Source: Canna indica (taxonomy: Eukaryota; Streptophyta; Magnoliopsida; Zingiberales; Cannaceae). Taken from it: a DNA stretch of 64,000 nucleotides. The DNA lies in the NCBI GenBank assembly GCA_034359265.1, contig CP136891.1:59310001-59374000 (forward strand), written 5' to 3'. The notes below the pieces were generated by a model, which had not been told where the DNA came from, did not search any database, and saw nothing but the letters and a program-made list of their open reading frames with translations. The position numbers and the translations under genes were made by a program. Shown piece after piece: positions 36,331 to 46,689 of the stretch (positions are counted from its first letter, which is position 1; every line of letters begins with the position of its first letter).

Positions 36331-36663
36331 AAACTACTCAACAAAACTATGCAGGTGTATATATGATCTATATTTTAGATATATTTAAGCTATTATATTA
36401 AATAAAATAATATAGACAAGTGTTGAGAACTAACCAACATAATTAAAAGGATAAAAACTATCAAATGGTGATTATATTTGCATTTATCATTATTTATTCA
36501 ATTGTAATAGGATAGGACAATGTTAAATATAGATATAAACAAATGGGTATAACAAATAGAAACATAAACTGCGATGTATAATAACAATGATATAGGAACT
36601 TGAACAGTCATTGTTAAAAAATATTAGCATTTCTAGGTTAGACCTGACCTATTGATAGGTTTT
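36331..36663. other. No feature seen
   Basis: AT-rich, non-coding sequence between the copia fragment and the TRIM array; its last five bases, GTTTT, are the TRIM target duplication. Confidence 0.6.
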
Positions 36664-36776
36664 TGTTAAAGTCCCACATTGGTTAAAATATGGCCAAGAT
36701 AGCCTTGAAATAGTTTGGGCAATCCTCTCCCATTGAGCTAGTTTTTGGGGTGATTAGACCTACTAATTTCTTAACA
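36664..36776 (+). repeat. TRIM LTR 1
   Basis: 113 bp, TGTTAAAG...TTAACA. Differs from LTR 3 at only a few positions. Confidence 0.93.
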
Positions 36777-36789
36777 TGGTATCAGAGCC
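36777..36789 (+). other. TRIM primer-binding site 1
   Basis: TGGTATCAGAGCC directly after LTR 1; perfect match to the initiator tRNA-Met complement. A second copy lies at 36994-37006 after LTR 2. Confidence 0.93.
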
Positions 36790-36879
36790 AAACCTGTGAT
36801 TGATATTGTGCCACCCACAGATGTCTAGTCCTGCAAAACTCCACGCTCCAGATGTCCAATCCTGGGCGTGAGGGGGGTG

Positions 36880-36993
36880 TGTTAAAGTCCCACATTGGTT
36901 AAAATATTGCCAAGATAGCCTTTAAATAATTTGAGCAACCCTCTCCTCATGAGCTAGCTTTTGGGGTGAGTTAGGCCCATTAATTTCTTAACA
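36880..36993 (+). repeat. TRIM LTR 2 (middle)
   Basis: 114 bp; preceded by the polypurine tract GCGTGAGGGGGGTG and followed by a primer-binding site, so it serves as 3' LTR of the first unit and 5' LTR of the second. The most diverged of the three. Confidence 0.93.
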
Positions 36994-37097
36994 TGGTATC
37001 AGAGCCTATCCTGTGGTTGATATTGTGCCACCCGCAGATGTCCAGTCATGCAAAACTCCACGCTTCAGATGTCCAATCCTGGGCATGAGGGGGGGGG

Positions 37098-37211
37098 TGT
37101 TAAAGTCCCACATTGGTTAAAATATGGCCAAGATAGCCTTTAAATAGTTTGGACAATCCTCTCCCATTGAGCTAGTTTTTGGGGTGAGTTAGACCAACTA
37201 ATTTCTTAACA
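37098..37211 (+). repeat. TRIM LTR 3
   Basis: 114 bp; preceded by a longer G run (nine Gs, 37089-37097) and followed by the GTTTT target duplication. Confidence 0.93.
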
Positions 37212-37216
37212 GTTTT

Positions 37217-37845
37217 GTTCAACTATGTAAGCAGCCCTACTGCATATTACCACTACATGACCTAAATTCAGTGGAGTAAGGGTCTGCATGTACATATGTG
37301 GTTGCAAGGAATTTTGAAACAACGAAGACAACAGATGTTGGGAATTGTCTGAAGCCCTCAACTGTATTTTCTTTCTCTTCTTTTCGAACATGTTCTACTT
37401 AATTGTTATTATTATTATGGCATCAACCTTATATCTCATATATGTCATTATGGTGAATTTAACTAAAATTATGTTGTGGCTAACTATTATCCTGATTCTT
37501 GATTTAAAATTTTCATTTATTCCTAACAGCTGCAATGCTAAGGTCAAAGAACGTAATGACATAGTAATAGTAAAAGAACAGATCGAAACCACTAAAAATA
37601 TGAAAGTAGTATACCATCCACTTCATAAGTGTTTAGATAAGGTGGAAAACAAAATTTGTTTTGATATTACTAATTTATCTTACTGAAATCAAGTACTTAG
37701 AATCACCAAGTGAAGTATTTAACTGTACCAGTCAAGTCATGACATCCTAATGTTCCATATTCAGCTTGAACATTATTCCAATCAGCAATCACATGCAAGA
37801 TTGGTTTTCACCTTGAGGAGTTGAGTAGAGAGTAAGAAAAGGGTC
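37217..37845. other. No gene recognised
   Basis: Continuation of the TRIM target locus. A 113-codon frame at 37345-37686 starts with a hydrophobic segment but has no family resemblance and AT-biased codons, so I do not call it a gene. Confidence 0.5.
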
Positions 37846-38169
37846 TGTTGGCTTAAGGGTTTCTCTTAAGCCTCGATCTTTATTTTGATGATAACAAATA
37901 AATATTTAATCCATATGTGAAGGTTTGAGTTCAGGTTGAGATTGCGATAAGCATGCCAAGTTCGTTCAAATGAATCAAAAGAAAAGATCGTCAAGAAACG
38001 ATATAAAAGAACATCAAAGAAAGGCTCGGGTATAAATTAAATATATAGCTTGTAATATACCCCTAGGATGATCTTATCCCAAGCCAAATTGTAACGTTAT
38101 CCAAGTTGAAACTTGGTAACTAAACCCCCCAAAAAGCATGCAACAAACTCAATGTAAAATCAGCCTCAA

Positions 38170-38580
38170 CCAGAGTGTGGTCGACCGAATAAGGCAAAAT
38201 TTTGGCTGTAGCCTTATAAGTCGATCGGACGGTTGACCGGTTGATGCCAAAAAATGGAAGTAGCCATTCGGTCGACCGACAGGTCGACCAAAGTTGGTGA
38301 AACATTTGCGCAAGGCTACTTCGATCGATTGGTCGATCGATCGACCGAAGCTAGAATTTGGTAGAAGGTGCATCGGTCGACCGATCAGTCGACCAGAGTG
38401 CAGATCACAAGTCACACGACCTTGGCATCACTGCTTCGGTCGACCGGTTGGTCAACCCAATGTGGGATCGATAAAATTACGACAGTCGGTCAAACGAACA
38501 CTCACATAAAGCCAGCACTCGCCTTAGCGGTCGATCCATCGGTCGACCGACGATCGACTGGCAAGCGACCGAACGACGTC
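38170..38580. repeat. Cluster of GTCGACCGATC-type palindromes
   Basis: At least seven sites, spaced about 50-70 bp, combine GGTCGACC, CGATCG and TCGGTCGACCGA (for example ATTCGGTCGACCGACAGGTC near 38266, CGATTGGTCGATCGATCGACC near 38325, GCATCGGTCGACCGATCAGT near 38370). The same motif clusters occur at the equivalent place in the other LTR copies. Confidence 0.85.
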
Positions 38581-38628
38581 AATGGCTATTTTTTTGCCCG
38601 TTGAATGCTCCAGCCGGGTGAGGGGTTA

Positions 38629-38640
38629 TAAATACCCCTC
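38629..38640 (+). promoter_or_regulatory. Possible LTR promoter TATA element
   Basis: TATAAATACCCC downstream of the palindrome cluster, in LTR sense orientation. In the inverted copy at 55.9-57.0 kb a matching TATTTATACCCTAG occurs near 56668. Position and conservation suit a core promoter; not proven. Confidence 0.5.
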
Positions 38641-39286
38641 ACCTAACTTCTTTAAGTCTTCTTAGAGATTTTATTGAGCATTAAAAGAAGTAATTTGAGC
38701 CTCCATAAGAATTGATTTGCTACGCGCCCTTCGCTTCCGTCGACAACATTCTTCAAGCGCCTGCTTCCCTGCTTCTCTCAACTCTGCTGCAACTCAAGAT
38801 TCATGTTTCTACAAGTTGAAGGCTTGGGAAAGGAGCATTGGTTCATCTTTAAATTCTTAAGATCTTTTCATTGTATTTGAATTATTATTTCAAACTTATT
38901 CACATCCGTAATAGCTGCTAGGTGTGCTAAGGAAACACTTAGGGAAAAACTTTGTTGAATTGTGTTTTGCCTAGGTGAATAGGTTTGAGGGGTTCTCAAA
39001 GGGGTGAAAAGAGTGTCCTCATTGTATTCAAGGGAAACACAAGGTCTATAAAGTAGTGATTAGAAATCCTTAGTGAGGAGCTAAGGTAGTGGAGTAGGCG
39101 GTTGGCCGAACCACTATAATTCGTCTTGTCTGCATTGCCTTCGATATTTGCTCACTATTGTTCTTGATATTTGATTACGTCTATTGTTAAGATACATTTG
39201 CATTTGATTAAAGTTAAATTGAGTAAAAGAGAAAATGGGTTAGATACTATTCAACCCCCCCTTCTAGTGTCGGATTTCTCACAACA

Positions 39287-40509
39287 GTCTCTACAACAGA
39301 ACACAACAGTGACTGCAAATAACCCTAATCTGCTATCATAAAAGTTTAACAACTAATCCTTTGCCCCTTCCCTCAAGCAATAGACTTTAAGCAGCATGCT
39401 TAGCGGTACTATAAGTCTTAGCAATTTCATAGCAATCCTAGGATTAAGTTATATTCTTTAATCAAAATTATGAGAGTTAGTCCCATTACCATCATAAATC
39501 AGAAAAAACAAGAGGAAGTGTTGAAAACAAATGGTGTTCTTACAATCAAATAATGAAGAAAAAAATATACAAATTATACTTAAGAATAAGTACAACATAT
39601 GCAACTTTTCATGGTTACTACCATTCTTCTTTGATGATATAAATGAACAAAGGCAGATGGTAAACATATATATTTCAGCACTAACATAAAGTTCAGCATG
39701 ATTATTTTTAAATCAAAAATCAATTTATTATTATCATGTCAATGGGTTGTAACTAACCTTAGTTTCTTACAAGCACTAAAAATATCTTGATCTCAGTCTA
39801 GAACCCATAGCTAAGTTTGGACATAAATCTATCACTTTGTGAGGGACATACCAATTGGTAGAACTGCAAGCTTGGTATGCTTCATATGAGAAAATAAGCG
39901 ACATTTAATTTCCGCATAATTCCTCATTGTCTTGTGCCTCTCGATCAGAAGTGAGGTTGAGAATTATTGCAACCTTCGAAAACATTTGTAATGAATCAAT
40001 TAATTGTAGTTAACTCTTATGTAGAATTAAGACAATCAAATAAAACTTACTGATGGAGAGAAGTATCTATTAGGGATTTCCAACTGCTAGCTACTAACTT
40101 CCACAACAGCAACTTAAGAATGTGAAACTAAAATGAATGTCTGAATCATATTTGAGCATTATCACAATAATCTTAGCAAACTTTCATGTTAAAGAGGCCT
40201 TAAGATGATAAAGATTGTGGTTTGTAATATGATATAGTTATACTACATAAAATGTTAGATATTCTTATTTTGTACTGCTTGTCATGTTATGATCCCCTCG
40301 GCTCTCCTTTCTTGTAGATAATTGAGGATTTTGTATATACACTTCTATACATTCTTCCACTTCAATAAAATTCATGCTGGAATCTTCCTCCAGCTTCACT
40401 AAAAACAAAAAAGAAAGCAAATCTGAATAATAATTTGTTCTTTAAATGTTATATCCAACAATCAATATTAGTGATTGATTTAGACCAAAGGCATATACCA
40501 CATATTTAG
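39287..40509. other. No feature recognised
   Basis: 1.2 kb of ordinary AT-rich non-coding sequence between the LTR and a CACTA end. No frame, terminal repeat or motif stands out. Confidence 0.5.
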
Positions 40510-41000
40510 GTGTTGTTTGGTTAGCGGTGCCAGTAGCGGCTACAGACGGCGACGGGCAATGACAGCAGCGGCGACAATAGCGGGAAAGAAGAAGAGAAGG
40601 AAAAAGAGGAAGGGTCGGGCACAAATGCAAATAAAATGTCTGTCATCGATGACCAACGTAGCCCTCCCGTCTAAGTCGTCGGTGACATGTTTTTTATTTT
40701 CACGCCGTGTTTGCGCCATCAATTAATAAGTGACGGCCGATGTTAGCTGTGGCTAATGACTTATTTATATCACCGACGATCTTTGGGCCTCCGCTAAGCC
40801 ATGACTACTAAGTTATTTTGTTTCGCGCCCCGTGCGCGCCATTAGCTATGAGCAACGGCCTTAGGCAGCCATATACGGGCCGTGGCTAATTTGGATACAT
40901 CAGCCACGGCTGCTGCGGCCGCCAAAAAGCTGTGGTTATTTCTGACGGCCTAGGCGACCGTTGATGAGCACCGATGCTAAAGATCATTATTCTAGTAGTG
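40510..41000 (-). mobile_element. CACTA 5' end, inverted and truncated
   Basis: Ends at 41000 with TCTAGTAGTG, the complement of CACTACTAGA. Subterminal words such as CGGCCGTGGCTAAT and GCGCCATTAGCTATGAG match, inverted, those at 45579-45900. The segment near 40560-40620 is the complement of the C/T-rich leader seen at 46000-46090. Only the terminal 490 bp remain. Confidence 0.75.
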
Positions 41001-41300
41001 TTGGGTTCATCGTTAGTGTGGCTCACCGACGACAACTCTCAATCTATATCCAAACTCACCGAGTTTGGACCAACTTGCCAAGTTGGTAAGCTTCTCGGCC
41101 TGGCCATCGTTCATCCACAATCACAAACACAAGCAATGTCTATATCGTACATAAAGATACATAAACATCTCTCAGGTGATTTTATCATTTTAGCCGACAA
41201 CCTGGGTATGCGTCCACACACCCCAACTCGGTCCTCTCTTGAGCCCAAATCTCACGGCTATATATTTTTTCACCCAAACAAGCCTTTCACCCAAGATATA
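41001..41300 (-). mobile_element. Gypsy-type LTR fragment
   Basis: Carries the hairpin block TCATCGTTAGTGTGGCTCACC (41008) and the zone GGGTATGCGTCCACACACCC (41202), as in the other minus-strand copies. Sandwiched between two CACTA remnants. Confidence 0.6.
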
Positions 41301-41392
41301 TGTAACATACTAAACATCAAGCCAAAGAATCCCAAGGAATGGCAGCAATAAAATTATCTTGTCCTATTGTCATCACGGACGGCAGCTACTCG

Positions 41393-43213
41393 GCTCTAGT
41401 CCTGCGCCTGGGATGTCGAGGGCCGCTCACCCGCAGCAGGAGGGGATTGTGCCCCAAGTGGCCCGAGCACGGCGCGTGCATGGCCACTGTCTGCAAAGTC
41501 ATAAACAAGGTCGTGCTCCCAACCACCTGAGGCCTCCACCCAAGCTCCTGCATCGAACTTCTCCGGTGTGCCTCCACACTCGATCACATTATGCCAAATC
41601 AGTAATGAACTCCAATACGGCAATTCCCAAAAGATACTTTTTTCACCCAGTTATGTGTTTAACCAAAGCTTGAAATTCTTACAATTCGACCAAAAGTAAT
41701 CTCTGGAAGCAATTAAACATGTGCTAACATCTTTTCACTAGACAACATCGGTGGTGGCTCATCTCTTTCGACTCTACCATTGGTAAATTTGTCATGATTC
41801 ATTCGATACTGATTTTTAGACGGTAGGAACCGGCAATGACAAGCAATACGGGCAAGAGAGTCGCCCATGTGTGTTCCAACCAAACAATATACCATAGGCC
41901 GAGAAATCATTGATTGTCCATAATATAGCAGCTCGTAAAGTGAAGTTTTGCTCCCAGTGACAATCATAAGTGACACCTCCCTCAACCCACAATGTTTTCA
42001 GTTAATCAATTAGGGGTCGAAGAAATACGTCAATTTCTTTACGAGGACCGCTAGGACCCGAAATAATCATCAAAAGATAGATAAATTCATCTTTCATACA
42101 CATTGAGGGCAACAAATTATAAACTGTTAACAACACTGGCCATATTGAATATGAAGTTGCCGAATTACCAAACGGATTAAAACCATTCGTGCATAATCCC
42201 AACCTGATATTTCTAGTATTCCTAGCAAATGAAGGATAGCACCTATCCAAATATTTCCATAGTTCACTGTCGGATGAATGAGTCATTATTGTATCATCAC
42301 GACTTCTTGCATGCCAACTTATATAAGGGCCAGTCTTTTCCGACATGAATAACCTTTGAAGCCTCGGTGTTAGTGGAAAATACTAAAGCACCTTAAAATG
42401 GATATTTTTTTGTCAGACCGATTTCTTCTTATTATAATTAGGATGTTCACATACCGGATATTTCTCTAACTGTGCATTTTTTTTATAGTATAAAATACAG
42501 TTATTTGGGCACGCGTGTATCTTTCCGTACCTAAGCCCCAATTTCCTCATCAATTTTCTTGTCTTATAAAAAGTTGGCTCAAACTTGTTATTTAGAGGTA
42601 GCATACCATTGGTAAAGATACAATCGGACTTGATGTTCAGGAGTTGCGTCATTGTCGAAAATCTAGTATAATTACGACAATTCTCAAACAAAGGTTCATC
42701 GGCAACTTACAACATCTTATAAAATTATGCAGCCTCTTTATTCGGCATTTCAATCTGTATCACAAGTTGTTCTCCAATGACTTCAACTGTCGTAGTATCT
42801 GGTGGCACTATTGTCTCAACGGCTGATTGAATATTATCATATAAATAGAATTGTCCTCCAAGACTATCCAGAATCATTGTTCTATAAGGATTAGGTGGAT
42901 TGGAAGAAGAAACACCAGTAGAAGAAGATTCACCATGAGTTTGGACAACAGGATTGCTCGACGTCCCAACTTGATGTGACTCCCCGTGATAATTTCAAAA
43001 AAAATATCTTGGTGTGAATCTTTTTGTATATAGATGCATTGTGACAGTTTTACGGTCCAAAAATCTTATGTTCGAACATCAGATTTTATCATCACTAAGG
43101 AATTTTTTATTCAAATAGGAAAAATTTAAGAAGAAAGTTTTGCCAACTCGAAATTCGTCAGTTATAGCTCCACGATGAATTCGTTGGTACATTCAACTTC
43201 GATCGCTCGACAT
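41393..43213 (-). pseudogene. CACTA TNP2 transposase, deleted and fused to a TNP1 tail
   Basis: The minus strand starts at an ATG (43211-43213) with a Transpos_assoc domain (MSSDRS*MYQRIHRGAITDE, then GKTFFLNFSYLN). It continues into Transposase_21: FENCRNYTRFSTMTQLLNIK, LRYGKIHACPNNCILYYKK, LGLCTNGFNPFGNSATSYSI, DVFLRPLIDELKTLW. The frame then decays. At FWELPYWSSLLIWHN (about 41600) it jumps directly into GGTPEKFDAGAWVEA and FADSGHARAVLGPLGA, the C-terminal part of TNP1. So a deletion has removed the rest of TNP2 and most of TNP1. Several stops. TNP2 cuts and joins element ends in active CACTA transposons; this copy cannot. Confidence 0.85.
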
Positions 43214-43296
43214 GTTCTGTCAAAAAGTTGACAATATCTTTAGGTAATGCCTTTAGGTGGGATGATCCTATTCCATTCGGGATTCAAATTATTCAA

Positions 43297-43484
43297 ATTA
43301 TTTATATTGCACTTAGAATTTCTTTTAGTTATTAACTTCATTCTAAATTTCAGCAACATCTCCCTACAGTTCTCCGAATACGCATATTATCTGGGCGCGT
43401 ATCAGAGAAGAAGGGAGATAGAAACCAAATTTTAAAAATGAATAATGACCAAAAGAAATAAACTAAGTGCAATATAAATAACTA
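43297..43484. repeat. Conserved 185-bp palindrome upstream of TNP2 (copy 1)
   Basis: AATTATTTATATTGCACTTA on the left is complementary to TAAGTGCAATATAAATAACT on the right, and matches continue inwards (CATTCTAAATTT / AAATTTTAAAAATG, CATCTCCCT / GGGAGAT, TACGCAT.../GCGTA). The loop centre is TCTCCGAATACGCATATTAT. The same structure, inverted with its element, is at 48591-48774, at the same distance from the transposase ATG. Confidence 0.85.
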
Positions 43485-43502
43485 TATTATCAAATTATCC
43501 AA

Positions 43503-44350
43503 TTAGGGATAATTCAAGGGTTCTACGTTGTATAAAAGATGGCCTTCGAACTCATGAAATAAAGTTACCCTAAATTTGGAGTTCTGGTTTGGGCTATATC
43601 TGCTTGTTTGTGGTTGTCTTAATTCAAGATGAGTGGGCAGTATATTTGCTTCATCTCTTTTGAAATTATATGTAATAACTGAACCTCTATCAGTATCATC
43701 CAATTCCCTTTGTTGTGTAAACCTATGTTGATTATTGAACATTATATTAAACACAATCTAATAGTAATTTATGGGATGATATTGTGCATTTTATGGTTTG
43801 TAGTGAAATACTTACGCCTTATACCTTCTTGCATAGTTCCATATTCTTTTGGTGGATAAACCTTCCCTGCAGTGGTGACCAGCATAAAATATATATCAAC
43901 TGAATGTAGAATCCTGGAACTAATTGGAGAGACTGTAAAATTAGCTACGCTAGCTACAACCTTGGAATCCAATTTGTGAATTTCTTCAATCAAAATTTCG
44001 TCCTGTAGTAAAATATATATTGTAACTAAACATACTTTGTATGGTAAATGTGGAAAGTGTATGTGTTTCCCGTTCTAGAAGTTGCTCAATTGTGTTACCA
44101 ACAAATTTTGAGTTCGACATGTGAAATTTTTCAGCTCAATGGTTGGTTGGTTATTGAGGTTATTGGGTTGGTGTGGTCGGGTATTTTGGGGCCAAGATAA
44201 AGGTCGTATTGTGCGTACTCTCGAGTACAGCCGAGTTGTTGATGGAATCACCACACCCACCCGAGTTGGATAGTGGTGGGTAGGCCTGCACATTTTGTCT
44301 ATTGTGATTGGGCATGTCAGGGAGGCGTGTTTAGGTTGTAAAGGATCCAT
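43503..44350 (-). pseudogene. Unrecognised CACTA-associated reading frame
   Basis: Minus-strand exon-like frames at 44350-44075, 43993-43800 and 43754-43503 lie just upstream of the palindrome. The last ends LLYNVEPLNYP-stop. In the second CACTA copy the sequence before the palindrome also ends LLYDVQFLNYP-stop (48536-48569), so this coding end is conserved between copies at protein level. I do not recognise the family. It may be the 3' end of an upstream protein specific to this CACTA lineage or an upstream open frame. Splicing is a guess. Confidence 0.4.
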
Positions 44351-44355
44351 GGGTG

Positions 44356-44420
44356 CACTACAAGAAAATGGACTTCTAAGGACGTAATTGTAAGGATGTT
44401 TTTATACGATGTAGGGCTTC
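44356..44420 (+). mobile_element. CACTA terminus (short remnant)
   Basis: CACTACAAGAAAATGGACTT followed by subterminal TAAGGACGTAATTGTAAGGA. Homology cannot be followed past the first 60 bp. Confidence 0.6.
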
Positions 44421-44596
44421 TCCATCATCTTCCTTGTCCCTAAATCAATCCTAGGTGAGTGGTTCTTTCCCAAAATCCCTAAACATAGGATTAGGGAGCT
44501 TCCGGTCCTTGTAGATGGAGTCAGAGCATGAAATTGAATTATTTTCTTGTGTTTATGCTTATTATTATATGTTATTGATGTCTCAGATTGATCGTA

Positions 44597-44810
44597 CACT
44601 ACTACAAAGGTTAGAATCACCGACAATGCGCCTTCACCCATGGTCGCCGAAGCCGTCAGAATGACCCATGACGTTCTTACGGTCGTTGCGATTGTTGCAA
44701 ATGGTGCTATATCAGCAATGGCTTACATCTGGCCATTACGATCGTTACAGTCGTTGCTTATAAGTTGATGGCGTGCACAGGGTGCACAAATGAAATAACT
44801 TATCCCAAAA
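44597..44810 (+). mobile_element. CACTA terminus with subterminal repeats
   Basis: CACTACTACAAAGGTTAGAA followed by GTCGTTGC words (44670s, 44730s, 44750s) and TTGATGGCGTGCACAGGGTG. The last also appears as TGATGGCGTGTGGGTACAAG in the element starting at 45579, so the two are relatives. Truncated after about 210 bp. Confidence 0.65.
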
Positions 44811-44929
44811 TCCTTAAAAAGTAGTCTGTGTCTTCCCACATGACTACACAAATATTATTTTTCACTTATTGCTATCTTATTTCTTCTCATGATAGCTTTA
44901 GTTGATTTGTTGATTGAACCATCGCTAAC

Positions 44930-45570
44930 AACTATTCAGGTTAAATTCCCAGTATTTATAGCAAGCTAGAAAATATTGCACCGAGCTCGCAACCTGACTC
45001 ACTTAACATGTACAACGACAATTCCAGCTTACTGTAACCATTTGTTTTCTACTAGTACACTACTGTTCAGGCCACGAAAGTAATTTCTAAGTCCATAGAA
45101 TATAGTATACATAAAGATCGATAGATTATATCAGATTTTACACATTGTACTAACAACTCAAACAACATAATCATCTCAGCATGCATTTAAACAAAAATTT
45201 TCAGCAATCTCAAGCAAATTTCAGCATATGGTAATTAACTCAGCTTAGCATCTAATTTACAACATAAAGGCAACATAATCATAAAATTAAAGCTTATCAT
45301 TTGCCCTTAAGGATACCCTACACCTTTAAGATCACTCAACCACATTAGGCCACAACAATACTAAGTTAGGCATGATGTATTACCTACAATTCTCATAATT
45401 AAACAATAATAAAATCCTAAATAATTAACAAACATCAAATATAAGCTTCCCTATAGGGCTGGCCCTCCCTAGGGTTTAGGGGCTGACCCTCCCTAGGGTT
45501 TAGGGGCGTGCCCTAGGGCTGCCGCACCTTCCTAAACCCCAAAAGGGTGCCCTATAAATCCTAATCGACA
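44930..45570 (-). mobile_element. Gypsy-type LTR fragment (5' zone)
   Basis: TTTCAGC words (45200-45240), then CCTAGGGCTGCC and AGGGTTTAGGGG sequence, as in the 5' half of the LTR family on the minus strand. A 25-bp unit (CTGGCCCTCCCTAGGGTTTA, first base 45458) is directly duplicated at 45483. Confidence 0.55.
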
Positions 45571-46532
45571 TACATAAGCACTACTAGAATATTGGCTATC
45601 AGCCACGAGGCTTACCGACGGCTGCCCAAGCCGTTAGAACTATTCATGACTTTTTGACGACTACATCGACCATGGCTGATGTAACCAAATCAGTCGCGGT
45701 TAGCATACGGTCGCCTAAGGCTGTCTCTCATAGCTGATGGCGTGTGGGTACAAGGCGTGAAATGAAATAACTTTGTAGTGATAGCTTAGCGGGGGCCCCG
45801 ATCCGTTGGTGATATAAAATATGTCATTAGTCATGGCTAGCATCGGTAGTCGCTTATTAATTGACGGCGTGAACGCGGCACAAAAATAAAATACTCTTCA
45901 CATACGGATTAGTGTGGGCCACGTCGGCTGTCGGTGATATTTTTAGTAAGAGTCCATGGTTTACCGACGATTGTTGGGCTGTCAGTGATAAACTTTTTAT
46001 TTGTGTTCATGCCCAACCATTCCTCTTCTTCTTCTCTTCTTTTCTTCTCCTCTCTTGTGTGTCACTGCTGTCGTCGCTGCCCGTCTTGCTACCGCCGGCC
46101 CCCTTTTTGATCTGGTCGCCACCACTGTCGGCATGTACACACCGGACGTTGACAATGGCGAACGATGCCGGCGTGTAGATACCTGCACTAGGTTTGGGGC
46201 CGAATCCCTCGATCCCAACCAGATGAACAGTAGCCGACAGCTATTGTCGGCTATTGTTTGATTAGGGGTTTAATACCCCTAACCTTAGGTTTTAATTTTT
46301 TTAGATTTATTTATTATCTATTATTTGAAGAATTTATGTGTTGAATATAGACTAATTTTAGATTAATTATTTGTTAATTATATATTATTATATATTAATT
46401 TTAGATTTTATATGTTAATTATAGATTATTTAAGTTTTATTACAATTATATTAAATTTAGGTTAGTTAATCAAGGGTAGAATAAATATTAGGGTTAATTT
46501 TAGTTGGGTATAATTACAATTTTAAAATCGTC

Positions 46533-46665
46533 CACTATGGACTCGAGTGCGCCAGAATCATCCACTTTGGACTTGTGCCCGCCGGAATCATCCACTTTGG
46601 ACTCGCACGGAATCATCCACTATGGACTCGCGTCGGAATCGTCCACTTTGGAGTCGCAGAATAAG
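46533..46665 (+). repeat. Tandem 23-30 bp repeats in CACTA X leader
   Basis: Five units with core TCCACTTTGGACTCGCG followed by CCGGAATC. The same unit is repeated about six times at 48228-48395 in element Y. Confidence 0.9.
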
Positions 46666-46689
46666 GAGGTTGTAGAATTTTCGAGATGT

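Larger units (their letters stand above)
36664..37211 (+). mobile_element. Tandem TRIM retrotransposon: three LTRs, two internal parts
   Basis: Three 113-114 bp LTRs (36664-36776, 36880-36993, 37098-37211) alternate with two internal segments of about 104 bp. Each LTR starts TGTTAAAGTCCCACATTGG and ends TTTCTTAACA. Each internal part opens with the primer-binding site TGGTATCAGAGCC and closes with a G-rich polypurine tract (GTGAGGGGGG). The whole array is flanked by GTTTT at 36659-36663 and 37212-37216. No coding capacity. TRIMs are moved by proteins of other elements; the tandem form points to recombination between LTRs of two copies or of a circular form. Confidence 0.95.
37846..39286 (+). 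mobile_element. Copia-type (Sirevirus-like) LTR, about 1.44 kb
   Basis: Starts TGTTGGCTTAAGGG, followed by TTATTTTGATGATAACAAAT as in Sirevirus-like LTRs, and ends with CAACCCCCCCTTCTAGTG...TCTCACAACA. A cluster of GTCGACCGATC palindromes sits at 38170-38580, then TATAAATACCCC (38629), a promoter-like TATA. No matching 5-bp duplication was found, so whether it is solo or truncated is open. Related pieces: 21141, 24240, 55904, 58094. Confidence 0.65.

Noticed and set aside
37345..37686. 113-codon frame with a hydrophobic N-terminus
   Set aside because: No family resemblance, AT-driven codons, no splice or promoter context; chance frame in repeat-free but non-coding DNA.
38149..38604. Three overlapping frames with repeated GRPIGRP / DRPSD-like words
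   Set aside because: Produced by the GTCGACCGATC palindromes read in any frame; the DNA repeat, not a protein, is the feature.
37841..39291. Target duplication around the copia-type LTR
   Set aside because: GGGTC on the left and GTCTC on the right do not match as a 5-bp repeat, so a solo LTR is not claimed.
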